DNA of 64,000 nt from contig CM075344.1 in assembly GCA_037693485.1 (NCBI GenBank), forward strand, positions 41,636,501 through 41,700,500, read 5' to 3'. The position numbers and the translations under genes were made by a program. Positions 11,801-21,565 of the stretch are shown here, piece after piece. Within the stretch, counting starts at the first letter, position 1. Each line of letters starts with the position of its first letter. The notes beneath the pieces are model-generated. The model did no database searches. It saw only the letters and a list, made by a program, of their open reading frames with translations, and was not told where the DNA came from. Origin of the DNA: Kitagawia praeruptora (lineage: Eukaryota > Streptophyta > Magnoliopsida > Apiales > Apiaceae).

Positions 11801-12622
11801 TTCTCGACGATCCAACCGTACGGATGTCAAGATATATCTAATTTAGTGATATTTCCAAATTTTCAAAAAATAAAAAATATTTTTAAAAAAATACATGTGT
11901 CAAAATTTATTAAATAAGACCGAATATGTCAAAATTAGATATATCACTTATATAACGCTTCCATAAGCGTTATGGAAGTGAATGCACTCACTTAGACAAC
12001 GCTTCAATGAGCGCTATAGAAGTGAATGCACTTTAATTTCTGCCCAGAATATGCAGAATTTATTTATTTTATTTTTTTGCTAATTATGTGCAGAATTTAT
12101 TAATTTATATTTGCAAATTGAATTAAAATATTATTATAAACAAAATATCATAATCAATATTCAATGACAATAATAAATATATAGCAAATTAGAAAATATA
12201 AAAATTGACAAAAACAAATAAAGGTCAAGAAAATATTAATCAATATATATTTATTTTATTGGATATTTTTCGATTCAGTTATTTTTAGTTTCGGATTTAC
12301 ATCGGATTCAAGTCATATTCGATTCTGGTAAATTTTTATCGGATTTGATCGGTTCTGATTATAATCGGATACATGGTCATCATTGGATACAGTATTTCGG
12401 ATAATTTTTGGTTAAATTTCCGGTTCGGTTAATTTTCGGATCGGGTCAAATCGGTTTTCGGATCGTTATCGGATTTGATTAAATTGAACCGGTTTCGGTT
12501 CGGATTCGGATTGTTTCGGTTTCGGATACAATTTCGGATAATCTATTTCGGATCCAATTTCGGATTCGGTTCCACATATTTCGGTTCGGTTTTTCGGATC
12601 CAGATCCATTTTGCCAGGTCTA
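8876..12622. mobile_element. hAT-like non-autonomous element carrying a tandem array (copy 1)
   Basis: Bounded by inverted ends TAGACCTGGCAAA... and ...TTTGCCAGGTCTA, flanked by a perfect 8-bp duplication GTGAACCC (8868-8875, 12623-12630). Eight-base duplications and TAG/CAG-type short terminal repeats are hAT hallmarks. Both subterminal zones (about 8885-9190 and 12250-12600) are packed with TTCGGATCGGAT-type repeats, the kind of clustered short motif that hAT transposases bind. No transposase is encoded; the centre is a ~176-bp satellite-like array. Confidence 0.8.
9280..11890. repeat. ~176-bp tandem array, about 15 units
   Basis: The anchor ACTAGTACTCGTAACTAGTG recurs near 9461, 9634, 9806, 9983, 10159, 10335, 10512, 10688, 10862, 11038, 11214, 11390, 11566 and 11742, with a variant first unit near 9287; spacing is 172-177 bases, mostly 176. 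Each unit also holds CGACGATCCAACCGTACGG and CAAGATATATCTAAT. Units differ by scattered substitutions and small indels. Confidence 0.9.
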
Positions 12623-12968
12623 GTGAACCCCAACGAAAAATGATTAAAAAATTGATATTTCTAAAATCCAATGGTGTTCCCTAGTCCATTCATATATAAC
12701 TTGGATTCAACATACTATCATGTTAAATCGATGTGGCATGATTATATTAAATTATTGATATTTTGTGACAGCCCGGAACCAGGTGTCACTAAATACTAAA
12801 CAATAAATATTGAAATGTAAACCACACTTGTCAAAAGTTAGGATCTTTAGCAAGTGTTGGCAATTAGAACAGGACAACCAAGATATATTATTATTTATTA
12901 CATCAACCTGTGTTACTAACAGACCATGTACAGGAAGTCATACTAGCAACCAAATGTCTATCTGAATT
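12623..12968 (+). other. Flanking DNA with a possible LTR-start fragment
   Basis: Begins with the right copy of GTGAACCC. From about 12774 it reads TGTGACAGCCCGGAACCAGG then TGTCACTAAATAC, resembling the first bases of chromovirus-type LTRs (compare the minus strand at 1151), but no far end is visible. GAATT at 12964-12968 is the target duplication of the next element. No coding sequence was seen. Confidence 0.4.
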
Positions 12969-13226
12969 TGATAGAAACAAATTAATGTTTGCACAAATGT
13001 AATCAGAAAACAAGTTGATTTTATTCAGAAAGAAAACTATGGCTTTTATAGAAGCCAAGTCTTACAACGTGTGCACCAACGTGCATAAACCATAAGCCAG
13101 AAAAACAAGGAAAGTAACAAACCAATACCTACATGAACTCTAGTAACGAAAGACTAGGTCATCTCCTAAAAACAAGCAACAAGCATGACTTATTCAAAAT
13201 AACTACTGAATTAAGTAAAACCAACA
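12969..13226 (-). mobile_element. 3' LTR of the minus-strand copia element (258 bp)
   Basis: Minus strand starts TGTTGGTTTTACTTAATTC at 13226 and ends TTTGTTTCTATCA at 12969. It is nearly identical to 30475-30729. Confidence 0.85.
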
Positions 13227-13619
13227 AATCCTCCCCTTAAACTGAAATGCTAATCAGCATCAGTTTAATACTTCTAGCTTCTGAACTCCGAGCAAATTCC
13301 TGAGCTTCACATACTGGTCTAATTTGATTGGCTTGGTCATTATGTCTGCAATTTGATCATTTGTTCCACAGAAAACCAACTGCATAGCTCCTTCCCCGGA
13401 TAAATTACGCAAGTAATGGAACCTTACATCAATGTGTTTTGTCCTTCGATGCATAACTGGATTCTTTGACAACTTAATTGCTGAACTGTTATCACATAAA
13501 ATGTCAATGCACACTGCACCTACAGCTCCCAATTCCTGCAACAAACCTTTTAGCCAAATGCAATGACACGCTGCTGATGTTGCAGCAACATACTCAGCTT
13601 CGGTAGAGGACAAAGTAAC
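13227..13619 (-). pseudogene. Copia RNase H C-terminal part, separated from its RT
   Basis: Minus-strand frame 13613-13260 reads SSTEAEYVAATSAACHCIW, then CDNSSAIKLSKNPV and RTKHIDVRFHYLR, the conserved C-terminal half of copia RNase H, ending at a stop just before the polypurine tract. The frame is open up to the boundary at 13619 and resumes in the same element at 29637. RNase H removes template RNA during cDNA synthesis. The fragment lacks everything upstream because of the copy A insertion and the earlier deletion. Confidence 0.85.
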
Positions 13620-13902
13620 TGTTAGTTACAGAGGCATGCCTGTACACATCTAATAACAAGCCTAATTGTTTGTAATGCTTTGCATTACTTACATGACCTC
13701 TTAACTGAGGGAACCTCTAGTTGTAGAGTTTCTGTTTGTATTGTACTTGTAGTAGGCATCAAATCCTAGTTGTGTAATTGTACAAATAGAGTCTAGAACA
13801 ATGCTTGAAAGAAGTTCCAAGGTTCATGCCTCAAGCAAGGAGTTAAAGACTGTCAAATAATCACAGTTGGGATTTGAAGAAATGAAGAATTTGCCTAAGT
13901 AC

Positions 13903-14335
13903 CAATTCGAGAAGTATATTTGTCTATTCGAGAAGTCCAGCATTCGAGAAGTCAGGGATTCGATATCTCAAGACACTATTCGATATCTCTGAATACACTG
14001 TTCGATATCTCATTCGATATCTCAGGGATTCGATATGTCTACTACTCTATTCGAGAACTCAAGAAGTCAACAAGTCAAGATGGTATTCGAGTTCTCAAAG
14101 AGTCAACAAGTCAAAGTTCCATTCGATATCTCAAGGACTCAGAAAGCTATTCGACAACTCGAGGATTCGATAAGTCAAATGTTCTATTCGACAACTCAAG
14201 GAATCCTGATGGAAAAGAGCTATTCGAGAAGTGGTTCGATATGTCATTATAACAGTATTCGAGAACTCAGAGTTATCGATCAAGTCAATTCTAGTTCTCG
14301 AATCAATTACTTAGTCACTTCTCGAATACATTCTT
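13903..14335 (+). repeat. Array of TTCGAGAA / TTCGATATCTC motifs in the LTR
   Basis: I count six TTCGAGAA, two TTCTCGAA and about seven TTCGATAT(C/G)TC motifs, plus TTCGACAACTC variants, in 430 bases. TTCGAGAA and TTCTCGAA both fit the TTCnnGAA core of a heat-shock element. The same array is in the 3' LTR (about 28245-28650) and in copy B (about 54155-54580). Confidence 0.8.
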
Positions 14336-14602
14336 GGAGACAAAATACTGAAGAAATTGTACAAGTCAGAAACCTGCAACAAGCCAATGCACTTTATGGA
14401 CCACAATCTGTAACGTGCTCTGGAAAGCCTACAAGGAAGCTTGGAGAGATATAGAAGAGACAAGGAGCTAAAGAAGTGGATCTAAACAGGCTTTACAAAG
14501 TCAAATCTGTAACCGTTTGGACACTTACTCAAAAAGGATAGACAGACTAGAAAGTAATTTGTTTAGCTACCTTATTTGCAGTAAGTAGGCTGTATCCATG
14601 TT

Positions 14603-14610
14603 CTATAAGG
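14603..14610 (+). promoter_or_regulatory. Candidate TATA box of the copia LTR
   Basis: CTATAAGG about 310 bases before the LTR end and downstream of the motif array. It is conserved in the 3' LTR and in copy B. Sequence-only suggestion. Confidence 0.3.
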
Positions 14611-14919
14611 ACACAGCCTCACTTCATAACTTAGTAACATTTTTTGTGAGTCAAGTTTTTCATACACTGTAAGCCATATCTCTCTGAGAAAAACGAAGCT
14701 GAGAATACTACCATTTGTATTCACAGATTGTAGCAACCTTTATCTAATAATACATTAGATTAAAGTGATATTGTGTCTTGTGTTGTTTATTTATCCGCAC
14801 CTTCACTTCTACACTCACAGGCACTTATCTGCTACATAGACTCAATCAAAGAAAAGTTCAAGAATCCATTCACCCCCCTCCCCCTCTGTATTCTTTTACC
14901 GTATTCAATACTCAACAAG

Positions 14920-14931
14920 TGGTATCAGAGC
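14920..14931 (+). other. Primer-binding site, copia copy A
   Basis: TGGTATCAGAGC, complementary to the 3' end of plant initiator tRNA-Met, two bases inside the 5' LTR. Confidence 0.9.
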
Positions 14932-14962
14932 GGGCTGTTTATTCAAAAACAGAGAAACGATC

Positions 14963-17470
14963 ATGAGTTCGAATACACCAAAGACTACAGGAACGGTGAA
15001 GGTCCCTAAGTTTGATAAAGAAAACTTCAACCTCTGGAAGATAAAGATGATGTTGTTCATTAAAGCCTCTCATCCCTTGTATCCTGAGATTCTCAAGAAT
15101 GGTCCTTTTGTTCCACAACAAGAGATACCAGAGAAGACTGTTGGAACCATAACTATCCCAAGAACTTATGAGGCCAAGGATCCATCAAAGTGGACAGAGT
15201 CAGAAAGGGAGAAGGTTGCTCTTGACAGCCACCTCATGTTGCTTATCATTGATTCCATGGACATGTCAATGTTTGCAAACATTGCATCATGCACGTCTGC
15301 TAAAGAGATGTGGGATCACATTGAGGTGTTGTGTGAAGGGACTGATGAGGTTAAGGAAAACAGGAAACAGATACTGGTCACACAGTATGAAGCTTTCATG
15401 GCACAGCCCAAGGAAAGCATCACTGAAATGTTTGAAAGGTTTCACAAGCTAGTTACTGAGTTGTAGATGAATGGAAAGGTTTACAGCACCAAGGAGTTAA
15501 ATATGAAATTTCTGTTGTCTTCACCAAATCATCTGGAGCAAAGAGTCATTTCTCTAAGAGAGAGAGATTTGAACAAAGTCACCTATGATGTGCTCTATGG
15601 AGTCCTAAAGACTCATGAACTTGAGTTGCTTCAGAAAAGGGCTATCCAAGCCAACCAAGGTAGGATGATAAACACATCATGTGCCTTGATTGTCAACAAA
15701 TCCATCCTGGACCTAGAAGCATCTACAAGCCAACTAAGGATAGAGGAGGTGGCAGATGATGAAGAAACTGAAGCTGGGGTGAGTGAACCTGTTGAGGAAA
15801 AGGAGGAAGAAGAAGAAGAGTTTTACACTCTGGAAGAACTTGATGGGATGGAAAATACCTCATATGCCTTCATGGCCAGAAAATTTCCAAACATCAGATT
15901 TAAAAGAAATCAACCCTTCAAACCCAAAACTCAAAACCATTCAGCCAACAAGAACAAGGCACCTGTGAAGCCAAACAGAAATAAGTTCAAAACCGGTTAT
16001 GTGGATAGGTCATCTGTAAGGTGTTATAGATGCAATGACCTAGGGCATTTTGCCAGTGAATGCAAGAAGCCTAAAAAGAAGGATAGAGATTATCTTGAGC
16101 TAGAAGCTAAGTATGAGGCCCTTCTGAAAAAGCAGACACATGGTAAGGCCTACATAGCTGAAGGGAAGTGTTGGGATGATTCTGAGAGTGATGAAGAGGA
16201 ACAAGAATTCTGCAACTATGCCTTGATGGCCAACTCCAAGGATGACTCATCTTCATCTGATTCTCAGGTACCATCTCTCACTACTATAGACATGTCTGTT
16301 TCTGAATACAAATGCATGATTGAACAATTATCTGTTGAAATGTTTAATATTCATACTAGTATGACTGCTGCTAATGAGGAGATTGCTAAACTGTCTACTA
16401 GAAATGAAATATTAACCAAAAAGAATGAGGAACTTGAGCTAACTACTATGCAAGTAGAAAACCTTAAGAAAGAAGTTGAATATTTGAAGAACAAGGTTCT
16501 ATGTGCTAGTCAAGTAGAGAAGGCTCTTAGGGATGAATTAGCTGAGAATGAATTCAAACTTAAAACTTTCAAGAAATCATCTGGTTTAGTGCAATCCTAC
16601 TGTGAGAAAATTGAAGCTAAACCCAAAGCAGCTATTGGACTTGACTATGACTCTCTCAAACAAAGGAAAGGCTATGCTGTCATTGAAGAGGACACAGCTG
16701 TTCATGAGAAAGTGCCTCACATTTTGAGAAAAACTGAAAATCCAATTTTTAAGGAATCAACATTTGAAATTGATGAGGATGCCTTACTCATCAAGCAAAT
16801 GTTGAATGATGAGGATGAGGCACAATCTAGTGAACAGCAAGCATCCTCTAAGGGTGAGAGTGTCAAGTCAAAGACCAAGAAGCCAGTAGTTGATAGGCCA
16901 AGACCTAAGAAGTTTGTTAAGTTTGTCTCAGCTGGGAAGAGTGAATCAGAAAAGGAAGTGACTAAAAAGAAACAGAACAGAAATGGCAAGTTAGGGATTA
17001 ACAAGGATAACAACTATGCTTATATGCCTAATGCCCCTAGGAAAACTTGTCAGAACTGTTTCAGTACCAATCATCTAACTCATGCATGCAAGAAACCTGT
17101 TGGTAGTGTGTCTAAACCTTTCTATGATTGTTCTGTGCCTCTAAGTCATAGAGATGCACCTTTCTGTGATAAATTTGACTGTATGCCATGCAATATGAAT
17201 GTTATGACTAGTTGTTTTAATTTAAGAAGGCAGTTCATTGATGGTTGTATCAGTCACAATTCCCACACACACTACACAAGGTCAAAGTCTTCAAGTCCTC
17301 CTAAAGCTAGGAAGGTACCTTTGTCACCTAAGTCTGAAACCTCAGGTTCTAAGACTTCCAACAGTGACAAGAAGACTAACACTAAGAAAGTTGACAAGCA
17401 TGTTGTTTATGATAAAACTGTCTCTAAGTCACATGGACCCAAACTTGTTTGGGTACCAAAGGAAAAGTAA
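14963..17470 (+). pseudogene. Copia gag, copy A, interrupted by one stop codon
   Basis: Start ATG at 14963 (MSSNTPKTTGTVKVPKFD); the frame runs to TAA at 17468-17470, broken by one TAG at 15464-15466 where copy B has CAG. Without it the product would be 835 residues as in copy B. Visible features: N-terminal copia gag segment (FDKENFNLWKIKMMLF), acidic segment, CCHC zinc knuckle CYRCNDLGHFASEC near 16021, coiled-coil-like region (VENLKKEVEYLKNKV), and a second CCHC-like motif CQNCFSTNHLTHAC near 17048. Gag assembles virus-like particles and binds element RNA. Its end overlaps pol in a different frame. Confidence 0.88.
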
Positions 17471-20400
17471 TACCTTTGTGTTTGCAGGGCAAAGAAAGTG
17501 AAAAGAAGGTCATGTGGATTTTGGACAGTGGATGCTCAAATCATATGACTGGTGATATGGCCCTGCTATCACAGTATGAGGAAAAGGCTGGCCCAATGGT
17601 TGCTTTTGGAGATGACAGCATGGGTAACACATTGGGATATGGCAAGCTGAAAGTTGGAAATGTCATCATTGAAGATGTAGCACTAGTCAAGGGGCTCAAG
17701 CATAATCTGTTAAGTGTTGGTCAGTTTACTGATAGAGGATTCAAAGTGAATTTTGACAAAGATGAATGTTTGATCACCCACAAGAAGACTGGTGATTTTG
17801 CTCTATCTGGAGTAAGGAAGGGAAGCCTGCTTGTAGCCAATATGGACTCTGCAAACAAGGACAAAATTTGTTGCTTTTACTCAAAAGCATCAAATGAAGA
17901 TTGTTGGCTGTGGCACAAGAAACTATCACACCTGAACTTCAAGGCCATTAATTCTCTAGTCAAAAGAGAGTTAGTGAGAGGCATGCCCACACTTGAATTC
18001 TGCCAAGAAGGAGTGTGTGAGGCTTGTCAAAAGGAAAAATGAAGAGATCAAGCCACAAGTCAAAGACAGTGACATCTGTAACCAAGCCACTACAACTCAT
18101 CCATATGGATTTGTTTGGGCCTGTCAACATAATGTCACTTGGAAGAAAGAAGTATGCCCTGGTAATGGTTGATGATTTTTCAAGGTATACATGGGTGGAA
18201 TTTCTGGCATCAAAAGATGAGGCTCCACAAGTAATTATTGAGCATATAAAGAAAGTTGACAAGGAAGCAAAGGCAAACGATGCAAGTGTGATTGCACTGA
18301 GGAGTGATAATGGAACAGAGTTCAGAAATGCCACACTTGAAGCATTCTGCAAAGAGAATGGCATTTCTCAGCAATTCTCAGCTCCAAGGACTCCACAACA
18401 AAATGGAGTTGTTGAGAGAAAGAATAGAACTCTAATTGAGGCTGCTAGAACAATGTTACTTGATGCAAAAATGCCTACATGTTTTTGGGCTGAGGCTGTG
18501 AGCACTGCATGCTATATTCAGAACAGGACCCTCATCAACAAAAACACTGGAAAGACACCTTACAACTTGATGACTGGAAAGAAGCCTACACTAAAGTATG
18601 TTCATACTTTTGGAAGCAAATGCTTTGTACTCAAGGATAATTCTGAATATGTTGGAAAGTTTGATGCAAAAGCATTTGAAGGAATTTTTCTTGGCTATTC
18701 TATGGAAAGAATTGCATACAAGGTTTATGTCATCAGTCAAAAGAAAGTTATGGAAAGCACAGATGTAACATTTGATGACAGCAAACTACCTGGACTAGAA
18801 GAAGCCAATGATGAAGACAGAGATCCATTGAAGTTTGATAATCTAGATGATTCTGATGAAGAGACTGAAACTGGAGTTGAAACTCAAGTTCAACATTCTC
18901 AAGTGAATAATGATACAAGAGAAGAATTTGTGCCAATCAATAGTGGAGAAACAAGCATCCAAGACACACCTGTGAGTAATGGTAACTTCACAGGGGGAGG
19001 AAATGAGGATGACCATGATGTGGATGATGAAGCAACATCAAGAATGAGAAATCAGGCTGAACACTCGAGGAAATGGGATAGATCACACACTGCAGAGCAA
19101 ATCATTGGAGATCCTAATGCAGGAGTAAGGACTAGGAGAGCAACTCAAAATGAGTGCCTCTATAGATGTTTTCTATCACAAGTTGAGCCTAAGAAACTTG
19201 ATGATGCATTGTTGGATCCAGATTGGATTATTGCCATGCAAGAGGAGCTGAATCAATTTGAAAGGAACAAAGTATGGGAACTTGTGCCTGCACCAAAGAA
19301 TAGAACCATTGTTGGAACAAAATGGGTTCTGAAGAATAAGATGGATGAAGATGGTGTAATAATAAGAAACAAAGCAAGGCTGGTTGCAAAAGGATACTCT
19401 CAACAGGAAGGCATTGATTATGATGAGACATTTGCCCCTGTTGCTAGATTGGAAGCCATTAGAATATTCTTGGCATTTGCTGCTCATTCAAACTTTAAAG
19501 TTTATCAAATGGATGTCAAGAGTGCATTTCTAAATGGAGAGTTGGAAGAAGAGGTTTATGTGCAACAACCACCTGGCTTTGAGGATCCACATTTCCCAGA
19601 ATTTGTCTACAGATTGCTTAAGGCATTGTATGGACTTAAGCAAGCTCCAAGAGCATGGTATGATACTTTATCACAATTCCTTCTTGAAAATCAATTCACT
19701 AGAGGCACATTGGACAAGACACTGTTTTACAAGAAGCATGGTGATGATATGATCCTAGTTCAAATCTATGTGGATGATATCATTTTTGGTTCTACAAATG
19801 AGAAACTGTGTGAGAAATTCTCTAAACTCATGCAGAGCAGATATGAGATGAGTATGATGGGAGAGTTGACATTCTTTCTAGGGTTGCAAGTCAGTCAAAG
19901 GAAGGATGGTATCTTTATCAGTCAAACCAAGTACATCAAGGATTTATTGAAGAAGTTTGACTTGGAAGATTGTTCACCTGCCAAGACACCCATGGCCACT
20001 GCCACTAAATTGGATGAAGATGCTAAAGGCAAGAGAGTAGATATCTCAGTCTACAGAGGCATGGTTGGTTCTCTACTCTACCTCACTGCAAGTAGGCCAG
20101 ACATCATGTTTGCTACATGCTTGTGTGCAAGGTTTCAATCAAATCCAAAGGAATCACATTTGATTGCAATAAAAAGGATCTTTAGATATCTGAAGGGCAC
20201 TCCTAACTTGGGATTATGGTATCCTAAGGACAAAGGGTTCAATCTGGTTGGTTATTCTGATGCTGATTATGCTGGATGCAGAGTGGATAGGAAAAGCACC
20301 TCAGGAAGCTGCCAGTTTCTTGGACAAAGGTTAGTTTCTTGGTATAGCAAGAAGCAACAATCTGTGTCAACTTCTACAGCTGAGGCTGAATACATAGCTG

Positions 20401-20720
20401 CTGGAAGTTGCTGTGCTCAAGTGCTTTGGATTAGAAATCAACTTAGAGATTATGGACTTGTGTTGGAAAGAATTCCAATCATGTGTGACAACACAAGTGC
20501 AATCTCTATAGTTGCCAATCCTGTCAATCATTCTAGAACAAAGCACATTGACATCAGATATCATTTCATAAGAGAACCTGCAATTAATGGAACCATTGAG
20601 TTGCATTATGTCTCTACAGATAAACAACTAGCTGATATATTCACTAAGCCATTAGATGAAGCCACCTTCACAAGGTTGGTAAGTGAGATTGGAATGATGA
20701 ATTCTTCAGATTCTGGCTAA
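17449..20720 (+). pseudogene. Copia pol, copy A, frameshifted
   Basis: Protease (WILDSGCSNHMTGD) comes first, then the integrase zinc-binding region (WHKKLSHLNFKAINSL ... CEACQ), the integrase core (HMDLFGPV, SDNGTEF, NGVVERKNRT), RT (QMDVKSAFLNGE, YVDDIIFGST) and RNase H (GYSDADYAGC, STAEAEYIAAG, RTKHIDIRYHF). A run of four A residues at 18029-18032 replaces the five in copy B, shifting the frame between protease/integrase N-terminus (stop at 18040-18042) and the rest (open from 18024 to 20720). Apart from this deletion the sequence is almost identical to copy B's 1090-residue pol. Confidence 0.9.
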
Positions 20721-21565
20721 GTGAATACACCATCTAGATTGTTGCAGCAGTAAACACTTACTTTATCTAAATTCTCAATATTTTTGGAGTAAGTGTTGGC
20801 TGAAATATGATTTATAAATATTTCAAATCTGTTGTATATGTTGAAAATCATATTTTTATTAACTTAAAATTTCTATGAAATTTTGAGAAAATCACTATTT
20901 AATTTGCTAGGATATTTTTCAATGAATATGTCTGGTAAATTTATAAAAGATAGTGAAAATCAAATTTTTATGAGTGATGGGTATAGTTCGATAAGTCAGA
21001 CTTCTCGAATGATTCACTATTCGACATCTCTAATAAGTCTCATTAGAGTACTCTTGAGTTCTCGAATAGAGTCTTTCTGAGATATCGAATAGAGGAATTC
21101 TTGACTTCTCGAATATAGTAACTGAGTTCTCGAATGACTGAGTTCTCGAACACTATATCTGAGTTCTCGAATCATTTGAAAAGGCTGAATTCTCGCTGAA
21201 TTTTAACCGATTTTGGACTTTTGTCTAAAAGTTTAATTCACTCATAAAAACACATATTATTTAATTTAGAATTATTTCTGAGTTAGATAACTGCCAGCTG
21301 TGAGTTTCTACCTGCTTGAGTTATCGATTAAGCCATTCTTGACTTCTCGAATAGTTGTTTCCTACTTCTCGAATGCCTGACTTGTCGATACAAAACTCTC
21401 TGCTAATCGACAATTCAAGTACTTCATACTTATACAATTTCGCATCTATTCGATTCATTTCATTCGATTTCTCAAGCATCTACACTCTCTAAACCCCTGA
21501 AACCCTAGCTACGAAAAGCCAAATTTCTTCTTCAACCTTCAATTTCTTTCCTCTCTTCTACACAA
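20721..21565 (+). repeat. pol-ORF3 spacer with TTCTCGAA motif array
   Basis: Non-coding spacer. Between about 20985 and 21395 I count eight TTCTCGAA motifs plus TTCGATAAGTC, TTCGACATCTC, ATATCGAAT and TTATCGAT variants. These are the LTR motifs mostly in the reverse orientation. A 5' leader-like stretch leads into the ATG at 21566. Copy B has the same array at about 61252-61665. Confidence 0.8.

Larger units (their letters stand above)
13620..14917 (+). mobile_element. 5' LTR of copia copy A
   Basis: Starts TGTTAGTTACAGAGGCATG and ends TTCAATACTCAACA, followed two bases later by the primer-binding site. Contains a cluster of TTCGAGAA, TTCGATATC and related motifs at about 13903-14335 and a pyrimidine-rich stretch with a C tract shortly before its end. 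Short open frames in this LTR are by-products of the repeated motif. Confidence 0.92.

Noticed and set aside
9280..11890. 176-bp arrays as a centromeric or telomeric satellite block
   Set aside because: Both arrays are bounded by hAT-type ends and 8-bp duplications, and are short; they are internal parts of a transposable element here.
9280..11890. CRISPR-like array
   Set aside because: Whole 176-bp units repeat, with no conserved-repeat/unique-spacer pattern, in a plant genome.
12774..12968. Complete LTR starting TGTGACAGCCCGG
   Set aside because: Only the first ~25 bases resemble an LTR start; no end, partner or duplication was found, so it is listed only as a possible fragment.
13920..14454. 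Open frames of 110 and 139 codons in the copia LTR (also 54170-54704 and 28499-28774)
   Set aside because: They are made by the repeated TTCGAGAA/TTCGATATC motifs, lie within LTRs upstream of the primer site, and have no recognisable domain.
15467..15469. Start of a separate protein at 15467 in copy A
   Set aside because: Copy B shows this is the middle of gag; the ATG merely follows the TAG nonsense codon.
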